A stretch of DNA of 64,000 nucleotides from Streptomyces rishiriensis (lineage in GTDB: Bacteria; Actinomycetota; Actinomycetes; Streptomycetales; Streptomycetaceae), in NCBI RefSeq assembly GCF_003112535.1, contig NZ_BEWA01000001.1, forward strand, positions 213,073 through 277,072, in the 5' to 3' direction. The notes beneath the pieces are model-generated. The model worked only from the letters and a program-made list of their open reading frames with translations. It had not been told where the DNA came from and did no database searches. Both the position numbers and the translations under genes were made by a program. Shown piece by piece: positions 15,989 through 25,180 of this stretch (the stretch's first letter is position 1; every line of letters begins with the position of its first letter).

Positions 15989-17732
15989 TCAGGAACTCAT
16001 CGTCCACCTCTACACAGCGCTTGACGGATCGCAGGCCGTGCAAGGCTACGAACAGATTCGCCGCATCTGGGAGCGCTGCCGGGACGAGCTCGGCATGGAC
16101 CAGCCAATCGCCGACACGGGCCTGCCGGCCACGCTGCCGTCGGACCCCAAGTCCCTCGTTCCGGGGAGGCCCGCGGCGGCCCAGGAGCACCCCACCGCAG
16201 ACTTCCAGGCAGTCGTGCGGCGCGAGCACGACGTGGTCAACCTGTCGGTCGCGCTGGCCGCGCCACCAGGGGCCGCCTCCAGGGGCCTGCGCATCGGCTC
16301 GGCGTCGCCCCCCGGTTGGGTGGAGTTCGACCGGTGGTGGGCCGGGCTGACGGCAGACGGCACCGAAGCGGCGCTGGGCGAGACTCGTGTGTACCAGGCG
16401 AAGTTCGTAGGCACGGACGTCCCGCCGCTGGACTTCGCGGCAGCCCAGGTCCGCCGGGCCCTTCCCGACGGCGACAACTCTCCGTACTGGTGGCAGCGGG
16501 GCTGGACCACCGAGCAGGGCTTCGCCGTGTGGGAGCTGTCACCGGACGACAGCGGGGCCCGACGACGCATCGTCGTACTGGCCTCCGAGAATCAGGACGC
16601 ACAGCTCAGCGCCTGGACGTGGAGCCAGGGGCAGCCCGACATGCCACCCTTGTGTCGCTACTCCATGCATGCGGCGAAGCTGCGCTACCAGGCGCGGGTG
16701 CGAGACGACGGAGATGTGATCGGCACGCTGATCCGGCAGGTCGTCGAACGCGCCGATCAGCTGCTTGAGTCATCTCGCAGACGCCCGGCCGACGCCCTCG
16801 CCGAACTCGGTCTGCTGGGCGACGACGAGGCTCGTCTTTCTCTGGTCCAAGCCAACGTGCGGGACATGCTGCAGACCGTACGCATAGCTGTCGACAACAT
16901 GACCAAGGCCCAGCCCGCCTTCTTCCCCGCCGACCGGGAACTCGCCGACTGGCTGCCCCGCCAACTCGGCGACGACGCCGACTACCTGACGAGCGCCCGG
17001 CTACGCGCCGAAGACCTGCGCCGCCTGCTCGGCCCAGCAACCGATGCGGCCGGCCCTCCGCCCGACGGCGGCACCCGACCCGAGCCGTCTGAACCAGACC
17101 ACGGTTCAGTCCGCTCGTCGGCGGTGCCGAACGCATTCCGCTCTGCCCGCCCCTCTGTCGGCGACGCCCCAGGGGCCGTCAAACTCCGCATGGGGTTCGC
17201 CGTGGACATCGAGGGATACAGTCGCCGTACCTCCCCGGAACAGAGTGATCTTCAAGTCCGTCTCGGCCGTCTCGTCCAGCAGGCCCTCGGAGGGCTGGGC
17301 ATCTCCCTGGAGGAGACCGACCACCAAGGGACGGGAGACGGGATGAACGTCTTCCTCCCGGCCGAAGTGGAACTACACCGGGCGCTGCCCCACGTACTTC
17401 GTTCCTGGCGGGACCACCTCGAAGCCGACAACCGCCGCTTCCGCGACCGGATGCGCCTGCGCCTCGCCACCGTCGTAGGACCGGTCGGAATCGCCGCCCT
17501 TGGCTACTCGGGCAGCACCATCGTCAAGGTCAGCCGGATGCTCGACAGCACGGTGCTGCGCACTGCTCTTCGGGACAATCCGCACGTCGACTACGCCGCC
17601 TTGGTCTCCGAACCTCTCCACGAGTACGTCGTCGGGGAAGGCCACCCGGGGCTGGATCCGCAAGGGTTCCGGCGTGTGCTGGTCGAGTCGAAGGAGTACG
17701 AGGCGCACGCGTGGCTGTGGCTTCCCGCCTGA
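15957..17732 (+). CDS. CATRA protein with C-terminal class III cyclase-like domain
   Basis: A 591-residue protein starting at ATG 15957 (GGGAGG six bases upstream, inside the previous gene). Residues 1-330 resemble the CATRA conflict-system CASPASE/TPR-repeat-associated family (ELIVHLYTALDGSQAV, IWERCRDELGM, VEFDRWWAGL). After a Pro/Asp linker, residues 410-591 form a nucleotidyl-cyclase-like domain. AVDIEGYS holds the first metal Asp (Asp417) and GTGDGMNVF the second (Asp461). The usual transition-state Asn-x3-Arg motif is replaced by STIVKVSRMLD (519-529), so activity or specificity may be unusual. With the PycTM-like protein at 24.3 kb it could make a cyclic nucleotide second messenger; that is inference. 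Confidence 0.8.
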   Translation: MTPDLVSNPIDQELIVHLYTALDGSQAVQGYEQIRRIWERCRDELGMDQPIADTGLPATLPSDPKSLVPGRPAAAQEHPTADFQAVVRREHDVVNLSVALAAPPGAASRGLRIGSASPPGWVEFDRWWAGLTADGTEAALGETRVYQAKFVGTDVPPLDFAAAQVRRALPDGDNSPYWWQRGWTTEQGFAVWELSPDDSGARRRIVVLASENQDAQLSAWTWSQGQPDMPPLCRYSMHAAKLRYQARVRDDGDVIGTLIRQVVERADQLLESSRRRPADALAELGLLGDDEARLSLVQANVRDMLQTVRIAVDNMTKAQPAFFPADRELADWLPRQLGDDADYLTSARLRAEDLRRLLGPATDAAGPPPDGGTRPEPSEPDHGSVRSSAVPNAFRSARPSVGDAPGAVKLRMGFAVDIEGYSRRTSPEQSDLQVRLGRLVQQALGGLGISLEETDHQGTGDGMNVFLPAEVELHRALPHVLRSWRDHLEADNRRFRDRMRLRLATVVGPVGIAALGYSGSTIVKVSRMLDSTVLRTALRDNPHVDYAALVSEPLHEYVVGEGHPGLDPQGFRRVLVESKEYEAHAWLWLPA

Positions 17733-17828
17733 CGTCGGAAGTATCACCGAGGCACGAAGGGACGCCTCAACTCGCCCGCCGTCTCGTGCGATTGCCTCGC
17801 GCGCGTGCGGCCACGCGTCCGGCCATCC

Positions 17829-17990
17829 GGACCGGGTGTGGCGGTGTCCGTCGGACGTGCCGGACGCGGAGTGGGCGGCCGTCGGGCCGTGGCTGCCGGT
17901 GCCGGCCTGGTTTCAAGGGCGGGTGGACGGCCCGAGGGTTACTGCCACCGCCCTTATTGGACGCGATCCGCTACCTGGTCGCGGGTGGGA
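17829..17990 (+). pseudogene. N-terminal relic of an IS5-family transposase
   Basis: CPSDVPDAEWAAVGPWLPVP, followed by a frame change to GRPEGYCHR and then LLDAIRYLVAGG, matches the first 50 residues of IS5-type transposases. The rest is absent. It lies in the 350-base convergent gap between the CATRA protein and the first CHAT gene; the remainder of that gap shows nothing else. Confidence 0.65.
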
Positions 17991-18085
17991 GCACGATCAC
18001 CGGATCCGCAGGAGGCGACCCAACTGGATCCTGCGTCCGAGGTACCGTTTCACACCGTGATCTGCCCAGGAAGGGGACGCCCGGG

Positions 18086-20890
18086 TTACTTGGCCCCGAC
18101 GATGACGAGTCCTGCCCAGGTCGCTGGGGTGGCGTACACGGCGGGGTGCGTGTGCCGGACCGATCGCTTGGCTCGGGTGAGGGCGTCGGCGGGGCCGTGG
18201 CCGGTTCTGAGGAAATCGTAGAACCGGCGCACCACACGACTCGTGGGTGTGTCGACGACCGGCCAGGATGTCAGCACCACCGTCTCCGCTCCCGCGACCA
18301 GGAGCGCCCGGCTCATGCCGACGAGGCCCTCACCCGCGCGGATGGGCCCGAGGCCGCTCTGGCAGGCGGAGCACACCACGACCTCGGCCGACAGGCGGAG
18401 CCTGAACATCTCGTAGACCTGCAGAAGCGTCTCGGCCTCACCTTCCGGTGATGCGCCCCGCGCAGCCGGCGGGGCGTCGGGCGCGACGAGGAGCCCTGAG
18501 TACAGCGGCTCGTCGTCGTTCAGGAAGGCGTGCGTGGCGAAGTGGACGTAACGGTGACCGGGGACGGTCGCCGCGATGCGGCTCTTGGTGACGGCAGAGC
18601 CCGTCCAGCTCGATCCCGCGGCTCCGAAGGAGGCGGCCACCCGGTGCACCTCGGTCTGTGCCGCCGGAAGCCTGGAGGACAGCGAGCGATCGGCATAAGC
18701 CGTGGCCGGATCGGCGAAGCCGACGAACTGGCTCTCGCCCCAGGAGGAGGGCTCCCGTCGCGTCTGTCGCCGCAGTTCGGTGAAGACCGTGGCGGACGGA
18801 CAGTAGCTGACCACGTACTCGTCCACGACGAGTCGTCCCGAAGACAGTGGGAGCAGCTCGAACGGCAGGTAGGCGAGTTGCCCGCCGGGTACGACGAACA
18901 GACGGCCCACGTCCTTCCACGACTCGTGGGGCACCGGTTCCAGGAGCCGCCGGGCGAGCCACCGTTGGGCGGCCTGTGCATCTGGTCCCCCGCGGCCTCC
19001 CTGCCGGTAGTCCCCGACCGCCGCCTGGACGAGCGTCGCGATGCGCTCGGGGTGCTCGGGCAACTCGTGCAGTGTGACGGCGTCTCGTCGTACCGCCCAC
19101 ACGAAGGCGCGTGTTGCGGTGAGCAGGTAGGTCAGCATGAGTTCGTTCGGTCGCAGCTGCGCCTGCACCGTCTCGAGTGCGTCCGGGGTCGGTGCACGCA
19201 GCCTGGCGTAGGCGGGGATCAGAGTGCGGGCCTCGGCTCGCAGGCGGTCGAGTTCCTCCGCCTGAGTGTGTTCGATGGCGGCCAGTCGCTGCCTGGCCTC
19301 CTCGTCGCGCTCCAGCTCGGCCCGGGAGCGATGGGCGAAGGTGGCGGCCAGGCGATCGGCAGCCTCCTGCTCGCGGCGCAGGACTTCGCTCTGGTGGTCT
19401 TCCGACGGATGCAGTTCGAGAAGGCGTTCGGCGAAGAGGTCGAGCAGCACACGCGCACGGAAGCGCTCGGCGACGAGGAAGGCCCGTTCATGGTCACCGG
19501 GTGCCGCCCGGTCGTACAGCCAGTCGACCAAGTCCGTGAACACGACCTCGTGTTGTGCCAGCACGAGCTCTCTCGCCCGGTCCAGGCCGGCCCGGGAGCG
19601 CAGTGACTCGGCCACCTCCATGGCCCTGGTCAGTTCCTCCACGGCTGCGTCGCGCCGGCCTTGGGCGTGGAGTACCTGGGCGAGGCTGTGGGAGGCCAAT
19701 GCCATGTTGAGGGAGTCCTCACCGGACTTCCGCTCAAGGGTGAGGGCCTGCAGCAGGTGGTCGTACGCCTCGTCGAGCTCCCCCTGTGCGAGGAGGATCG
19801 AACCGATGTTGCCCAGGTCGAGGGCGACACCGGCGGATCCCGGTGCGATCGCCCGCTCCAGTTCGAGCGCTCTGCGGTACCAGCGCAGGGCTCCGGCCGA
19901 GTCGCCGCGAAGATGGAGCACTCCCCCGAGATTGGTCAGGCACGCCGCCATCTCCGGCGAGCGCGGGGCGACCTTGGCCAGCAGCCGGCGTGCCCGCCGG
20001 TAGTAGCGCAGGGCGCTGTCCAGGGTTCCGGCATCGCGGTGGACGCCCGCGATGTTGATGAGGTCCCGTGCCACGTCTGCGGAACGGGGACTGATCCGGC
20101 TGTCGATGCGCAGCGCGTGCTCATACTCGGCGAGTGCCCGCTGCGATTCACCCAGCACGTGGTAGGCGAACCCCAGATTGTTGTGGTACCTGGCCGCGTC
20201 CGCCGATTCTCCCGCCAGGCGTTCGATCGTGTCGAGAGCCTGGCGGTAGTGATCCACCGCGTCCGCCAGGTGCCCGCTGTCCAGGTCGCATCCCGCGATG
20301 TTGCTGAGCACGCTGGCCCGGCGCGGGGCCAGGGATTCGTCGCCGGGTGGCAGCAGGGTGAGGGCTTCCCGGAAGCGGGCGAGACCGGCCGCTGTCTCGC
20401 CACGGCCGCGCAGCACCATGCCGATGTTGTTGATCGTGACGGCCAGGTCCGCAGGTGCAACGCCGGACCGGGTCTCGATCCGGTGAGCGCGCTCGTAGGC
20501 CGCCAGCGCACCGTCGAGGTCGCCGGTCTGGCGGCTGACCACGCCCAGGTTTCCGAGATCGCGGGCCACGGCCGGCTCGTCCCCGGCGGCCTCGTCCTCC
20601 GCCAGGGCCTGCAGGAAGCGGGCCTTGGCCTCGGCGTATTCGCCCGCCTGGAAGGCAGCCACGCCGAGACCGGCATGCAGCCGGGCCGCCGTGATGCCGC
20701 CTCGCTCACCCGCCGGAGGGCACAGCGCCGCCCTGCCTGCCGGGCCGAGACCGTCGTACATCTCCAACGCGGCCAGGAACAGGGCGATCGCTTCTTCCGG
20801 GCGGCCTTCGCGGAGGTGTTGGTCGCCCTGTACGGCCAGCGCTCGGACAGTCGTCGCCCGCGCTCCGTCCGGGTCCGTTGTCGTATCCAT
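18086..20890 (-). CDS. TPR-CHAT caspase-like protein 1 (934 aa)
   Basis: Residues about 15-440 consist of consecutive tetratricopeptide repeats (for example LGNLGVVSRQTGDLDGALAA, NNLGFAYHVLGESQRALAEY). A coiled region rich in Arg/Glu follows, and residues about 600-934 form a CHAT domain. The catalytic pair is visible: His787 in HFATHAF and Cys843 in VCSACQSGLG. CHAT proteases are caspase relatives; characterised members cleave partner proteins on activation, as in the Craspase effector. The start ATG is 15 bases after the stop of the second CHAT gene, so the two form an operon. The TPR superhelix probably senses or holds a partner. It reads toward the CATRA genes. Confidence 0.92.
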   Translation of the reverse strand: MDTTTDPDGARATTVRALAVQGDQHLREGRPEEAIALFLAALEMYDGLGPAGRAALCPPAGERGGITAARLHAGLGVAAFQAGEYAEAKARFLQALAEDEAAGDEPAVARDLGNLGVVSRQTGDLDGALAAYERAHRIETRSGVAPADLAVTINNIGMVLRGRGETAAGLARFREALTLLPPGDESLAPRRASVLSNIAGCDLDSGHLADAVDHYRQALDTIERLAGESADAARYHNNLGFAYHVLGESQRALAEYEHALRIDSRISPRSADVARDLINIAGVHRDAGTLDSALRYYRRARRLLAKVAPRSPEMAACLTNLGGVLHLRGDSAGALRWYRRALELERAIAPGSAGVALDLGNIGSILLAQGELDEAYDHLLQALTLERKSGEDSLNMALASHSLAQVLHAQGRRDAAVEELTRAMEVAESLRSRAGLDRARELVLAQHEVVFTDLVDWLYDRAAPGDHERAFLVAERFRARVLLDLFAERLLELHPSEDHQSEVLRREQEAADRLAATFAHRSRAELERDEEARQRLAAIEHTQAEELDRLRAEARTLIPAYARLRAPTPDALETVQAQLRPNELMLTYLLTATRAFVWAVRRDAVTLHELPEHPERIATLVQAAVGDYRQGGRGGPDAQAAQRWLARRLLEPVPHESWKDVGRLFVVPGGQLAYLPFELLPLSSGRLVVDEYVVSYCPSATVFTELRRQTRREPSSWGESQFVGFADPATAYADRSLSSRLPAAQTEVHRVAASFGAAGSSWTGSAVTKSRIAATVPGHRYVHFATHAFLNDDEPLYSGLLVAPDAPPAARGASPEGEAETLLQVYEMFRLRLSAEVVVCSACQSGLGPIRAGEGLVGMSRALLVAGAETVVLTSWPVVDTPTSRVVRRFYDFLRTGHGPADALTRAKRSVRHTHPAVYATPATWAGLVIVGAK

Positions 20891-20905
20891 TCCTGTGGTG
20901 CCGCC

Positions 20906-23900
20906 TCAGGGACCGGTGTGCACGAAGGGGGCCCATCGGCTGGGGTGCTCCGGGTATCGCTGCCGCAGGTTCTGGACGGCTGCGTGCAGTGCTCTGGCGG
21001 AGGTGTCCGGCCGGAATCGTCCGTCGGAAGAGGAGCGGTGGTGGAAGTCCTTGACCAGCCTGCCCATCACGGGGTCGGGGACGGACCACAGCGTGCCGAT
21101 CACGTGACGGTACCCGGCCAGGTGCATCGCGTTGACGAGGTTGATGCCCTCATCGCCTCCGCCGAGGGCGGTCTTGCAGGCCGACAGGAACGCGAACTCG
21201 GCGTCTTCGGGCCGCAGATCAGCGATGTCGGCGACCGTCAGCAGTCCGTCGTGGAGTCCGAGACCGCTGTTCAGCGGACCGGAGGCGTGCGGCCCCTCAT
21301 GGCGGACCAGGATCGGCAGGGAGGCGTTCTGCTCCCCGTGGCAGGCGAAGTGCACCCACGCATGCCGCGTGACGGCCTGCCGGACATTGACACGAGTGGC
21401 CTGCGAGCCGAGGAGGGAGGTGTGCCGCTCGACGAAACACGACTCGAGGAATTCGGCCTCCCGCACCGCCCGTGGCAGGGACGGCTTGCCGGGAGCGTGG
21501 GGTACGGCTACCACGAGCAGTCGCCTGCTCTCCGGTGTGGCGGGGGAAGGGGCGGCCGCCCGGCTGAGGGCGTTCAACGTGGGTGTGTAGGAGGAGACGA
21601 CCCGGTCCAGCACGGAACCGCCGGACCCATGGCCACCGCCGCGGTGAGAGCCGGCCGCATGCAGCGGGAGGACGGTGAGGGGCCCGGTGGGACACCACCA
21701 CAGACGTGGGAGGCTGTCCGGGCCGCCGCGCGTCGAGAGGTGGCCGAGGCGGGCGAGCACCGGTTCGGCGATGGTGTCCCACAGCCATTGCAACGTCGCG
21801 CCGATCACCGGATCGACGGTGTCGGCCCCGGCGTCACCGTTCTCCCACTCCGTCAACGCGGCGATGAACCGGTCGGTCCGTGTGATCGCGTCGGACAAGG
21901 AGAGGTCCGGCAGTGGTACGAGATCGATGCGGTCGGCGTGGACGATCAGGGCGTCACACCGGTGCACGCTCGTATTGATCAACGCGACCGGTCCGTGCCG
22001 CAGACCGGCCCGGAGCCGTGCTGTGTCCGAAGGGTGGAGGAAGTGCTCCCAGCCCGGTGACGCGCGTAAGGAGTCCAGCGTGGCCTCCCACGCCCGCGCC
22101 GTGGCCATGCGCTTTCCCGTGCGCTGTTGACGGCGTGTCGCAAGGATGCGCTCGCGGTCGGCCACCGACCGGAACCTTACGCCCGTGGCGCGGATCTCCC
22201 GATCCGTCGACGGGTCGAGGTCTGCGCCCAGCGCGGCCAGCCGCGCCCGCACCTCGGGATGGAACTCCTCCAGGGCGGTCAGATCTGCCCTGATCTGCAT
22301 CAGTCTCGTCCAGAGCATGCCCCGGCCGTGTTCGAGGATGGTGAGCGCGCGTTCCCTGTCTCCAGCGACGAGGACGGCGGCGGCCGCGTCGGACGCCAGG
22401 CCCTGATGTCGCATCAACCGCTGCTCCTGGCTGACCTGGTCCAGTCCCGGCCAGGAGAGCAGGGGCAGCAGGTCCAGCGCACTCGCGTAGCCCTCCTGAC
22501 CGGACTCGACCCGCCCGGCATCGGTGGCGAGCCTTCCCCACCTCTGCGCGGCCTCGATGCGCTCGTGGGGCGGGGCGTCCACGACCATGGCGGCCTTCCG
22601 GAGCGCCTCGATCGCAGAGGTACGGTCGGCTTCGTCGCCGCGCAGGTCCCATTGGCGCTCCAGCGCACCGGCCAGGTTGAGCTGCAACCGGCAACGCTGT
22701 GGGGTGTCCTGGCACAGTTCGAGGGCGAGGGTCAACAACTGCGCCGCCTCGTGCAGCAGGGCGCTGTCACGGACGATCTCGCCGCGCAGGGCCAGGGGAG
22801 CGGCCAGGTTCGCGAAGTGGTCCCACCGCATGGGGTTGGCTTCTGTCGCGGCCTTGACGGCCTCGCGCCCGGCATCGACGGCCTCGTCGAGAACTTCAGT
22901 TCCGTCGCCGCGCAGGTGTCTGTGCATCACCATCAGTGAGGCGCTGAATTCCGAAAGGCGGTCGGCGCGCTCGTCCTCGCTCTCCGACGGGCTCCCGCCG
23001 CTCCGCAGCATGGTGACCGACGTTTCGAGGTCGTTCACCTGGCCGAATCCCACGAACCGGCTCCGCGCCAGGACGGCCACCCGCACCCCGAGCCGGCCAT
23101 GGTGTCGACTCCCGGGCTCTGCCAGGCCGAGCGCCTCGCGGGCCAGCTTCAACGCGGCGTTGATGTCGGCCAGGTCACCGAGCCTGGCGTACCTCTCCTG
23201 GGAGGCCCCGATCAGGTCGTCCAGCAGGAACCCGAGGTGCTCGTCACGCTTGCCCGTCAGGGCCAGTGCCCTGAGGCCGACCTCTATCGCCTCCTCCAGC
23301 ACGGCCGGGTCCCCGCAGACGGTGTACTGACGGAACAGACAGGAGCACAGCAGAGCCAACAACCAGGCGGACCGGGAGTCGGCTCCCGGGGCGGCGGACT
23401 GGCTCTGCCGGAGCAGAGTGACCGCTTCACTCAGGTCGGCCGGGTTCTGCGTGGCGTGGAAGCGGGACAGGAGAGCCAGGGCCAGGTCGGAGCGGATCAT
23501 CCACGCCTTCTCGTCGGATGCAAGGACGTCGAGGGCCCGGCGCCCCGCGGCGACAGCGGACTCCAGGTCCGGCAGCGACCCGTTGCGGGCGAATACCTTG
23601 TGCAGCATCCCGCACAGCTTGAACAGGAGGAGCCCTTGGTCCCGGCTTTCAGCGGGGGCTGCCGCCGCTGCCGCACGCAGTAGGTCAACGGCCTCGGCGA
23701 AGTCACCTTCCGTGTCCTGGATCCTGGCGGCCCGGCGCGCCGGATGGACATGGTCCGCCACGATCGGCACGACCGGCCCCGCGTAGGTGGCGATCTCATC
23801 GCGCAAAACGGCCGGTACGAGCGTGGGTGCTATGCGCTGGAGCCCGGCGAAGAGCGCCAGGGCCCGCTCCCGATCGGTGTGCCCCAGTGCGGTCGGCAGC

Positions 23901-24157
23901 AGGCGCCAGCGGTACCAGTGCAACCGGCCGAGGGTGTGGGCGATTTCGATGTCGCAACAGTGGTTCGCGGCGGTGCCCGTCTCGTCGACGGCCATGGCCA
24001 AGAGCTGGACGGCGTCGAGCAGCGCCTCCGGCTCCAGGACGCGCATCACGTCACCTCGGTCCGCCTTCCGCAGCCGGTCGCCGAGAGAGTGCAGCAGACG
24101 ATCGCGCAACGCGGTCTCCCGAGTGGCCTCAGCTCCGCTTCCCCCCTGGAAGCTCAA
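20906..24157 (-). CDS. TPR-CHAT caspase-like protein 2 (up to 1083 aa)
   Basis: A larger paralogue with TPR-like helical repeats over about residues 80-660 and a C-terminal CHAT domain from about 800. Catalytic residues are His940 in WVHFACHGEQ and Cys994 in FLSACKTALGG. The segment GLGLHDGLLTVADIADL between them is the usual CHAT insert. Unlike CHAT 1 it ends directly after a short C-terminal helix (SRWAPFVHTGP), the common streptomycete form. The frame opens at TTG 24157 without a good Shine-Dalgarno. ATG at residue 38 (24046), with GAGG upstream, is a reasonable alternative. It is transcribed away from the PycTM-like gene and leads the CHAT pair. Confidence 0.9.
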   Translation of the reverse strand: MSFQGGSGAEATRETALRDRLLHSLGDRLRKADRGDVMRVLEPEALLDAVQLLAMAVDETGTAANHCCDIEIAHTLGRLHWYRWRLLPTALGHTDRERALALFAGLQRIAPTLVPAVLRDEIATYAGPVVPIVADHVHPARRAARIQDTEGDFAEAVDLLRAAAAAAPAESRDQGLLLFKLCGMLHKVFARNGSLPDLESAVAAGRRALDVLASDEKAWMIRSDLALALLSRFHATQNPADLSEAVTLLRQSQSAAPGADSRSAWLLALLCSCLFRQYTVCGDPAVLEEAIEVGLRALALTGKRDEHLGFLLDDLIGASQERYARLGDLADINAALKLAREALGLAEPGSRHHGRLGVRVAVLARSRFVGFGQVNDLETSVTMLRSGGSPSESEDERADRLSEFSASLMVMHRHLRGDGTEVLDEAVDAGREAVKAATEANPMRWDHFANLAAPLALRGEIVRDSALLHEAAQLLTLALELCQDTPQRCRLQLNLAGALERQWDLRGDEADRTSAIEALRKAAMVVDAPPHERIEAAQRWGRLATDAGRVESGQEGYASALDLLPLLSWPGLDQVSQEQRLMRHQGLASDAAAAVLVAGDRERALTILEHGRGMLWTRLMQIRADLTALEEFHPEVRARLAALGADLDPSTDREIRATGVRFRSVADRERILATRRQQRTGKRMATARAWEATLDSLRASPGWEHFLHPSDTARLRAGLRHGPVALINTSVHRCDALIVHADRIDLVPLPDLSLSDAITRTDRFIAALTEWENGDAGADTVDPVIGATLQWLWDTIAEPVLARLGHLSTRGGPDSLPRLWWCPTGPLTVLPLHAAGSHRGGGHGSGGSVLDRVVSSYTPTLNALSRAAAPSPATPESRRLLVVAVPHAPGKPSLPRAVREAEFLESCFVERHTSLLGSQATRVNVRQAVTRHAWVHFACHGEQNASLPILVRHEGPHASGPLNSGLGLHDGLLTVADIADLRPEDAEFAFLSACKTALGGGDEGINLVNAMHLAGYRHVIGTLWSVPDPVMGRLVKDFHHRSSSDGRFRPDTSARALHAAVQNLRQRYPEHPSRWAPFVHTGP

Positions 24158-24277
24158 GCAGGAGCCACTCTATGACCGGAGCATCCGATTTGTCAGTGGT
24201 CACATGGGCATGAACCAGGCATGTGCTGGAAACGATAGGCGAGGCGCGGGCCCGTATCCGGGAGCGGAGGGGGAACG
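24158..24277. promoter_or_regulatory. Shared divergent promoter region, CHAT pair / PycTM
   Basis: Only 120 bases separate the leftward CHAT operon from the rightward PycTM-like gene, so both promoters must lie here or overlap the coding starts. The stretch is locally AT-richer near 24170-24240 (catccgatttgtcagtggtc). I could not assign confident -35/-10 boxes. The arrangement implies joint regulation. Confidence 0.5.
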
Positions 24278-24841
24278 ATGACACAAGCACGGACGACGGT
24301 CACGAGTACGAGGGTGACGCCCTCGCGGTGCCGGCAGCAGGGCGCCGACCACGTATGGCGCATCCTGGAGAACGTCCGGGAGTGGACCAAGCACGCCGAG
24401 GCCAAGGCGGCGACAACCCTGGCGGCAGCCGCTGCTCTCGGTGGTGTCCTCTACACCCTGGTGACCGGCGCCGGTGATCGCTCCGCCTGGTTCGACGCCG
24501 CTGCGTCGTTGGGCGCGCTGTGCACCCTGGCGGCCGGGCTGACCGCGGGAATGGCCCTGTGGCCCCGGTCGCGACTACGCGGCTCCGGCGCACCCGACAG
24601 CCCACTGCACTACGATCACATAGCGCGGCGGTACGCAGGGGCCCATGCCGCCTACCGCGCGCGGCTGACGGGACTGCTGCGGGACGAGGAAGCGCTCGTC
24701 ACCGCGATCGCCGACCAGATCTGGGCCAACGCGCTCGTGGCGCGCCGCAAGTACAGCTGGGTGAGCCGCAGTGTCGCGCTTCTGCTGATCGCCCTGGCGG
24801 CCATCGCCGTCGCCGCGACGCTGAGGGCGACTCACACGTGA
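24278..24841 (+). CDS. PycTM-like membrane effector (Pycsar effector family)
   Basis: A 187-residue protein with the N-terminal helix VWRILENVREWTKHAEAKA, immediately followed by a membrane segment (AATTLAAAAALGGVLYTLV). A second hydrophobic stretch is at about 69-92, and a C-terminal one follows KYSWVSRSVALLLIAL. The order W-x-E-W-T-x-A-x-x-K-A then membrane helices is that of the Pycsar effector family (PycTM, DUF5706). In Pycsar anti-phage systems, cCMP or cUMP made by a cyclase triggers these proteins to damage the membrane. GGAGGGGG lies four bases before the ATG. The only cyclase-like partner nearby is the CATRA fusion at 15.9 kb. Confidence 0.78.
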   Translation: MTQARTTVTSTRVTPSRCRQQGADHVWRILENVREWTKHAEAKAATTLAAAAALGGVLYTLVTGAGDRSAWFDAAASLGALCTLAAGLTAGMALWPRSRLRGSGAPDSPLHYDHIARRYAGAHAAYRARLTGLLRDEEALVTAIADQIWANALVARRKYSWVSRSVALLLIALAAIAVAATLRATHT

Positions 24842-24984
24842 GGACCGACACCGTCGTGATCCGGATGCGCGCCCCGCTTCCGCGCCGCCTCGATCCGGTT
24901 CCGGTGGCGAACTCGGGTGCACTTTTGGGGATGGGAAGCCAGGGTGCACGCCCCCGCTGCGGCGCTGTGCGCGCTGACGGATCA

Positions 24985-25180
24985 TCCGCATGCTCGTCGA
25001 GTTCTGGGACCGGGGCTCCTCCTCCAAGGAGGAGAGAATGTTCGGCCGCAGCAAGGACACCGGTGCCCCGCTGGACGGCGCCAAGGAGACCGACGTCCCC
25101 AACTACGCCAAGAATCCGCATGGCAGCGCGATTCCCCCGACGCCCACATCCGCCTCGCCGGAGTTCGCCTCTGCGTCACT
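24985..25180 (+). pseudogene. Relic of a Dyp-type peroxidase
   Basis: LVEFWDRGSSSKEERMFGRS, KDTGAPLDGAKETDVPNYAK and, one frame over, SPDAHIRLA match consecutive segments of Dyp-type (EfeB-like) haem peroxidases, which read GR-x-KDTGAPL...DAH-x-R-A. The N-terminal half and the haem His region are missing. It is a frameshifted fragment overlapping the 3' end of the YceI gene on the opposite strand. Confidence 0.6.

Noticed and set aside
19661..22060. 799-codon rightward frame opposite the CHAT genes
   Set aside because: Shadow of two TPR-CHAT genes with intact motifs; no start signals and no recognisable domain.
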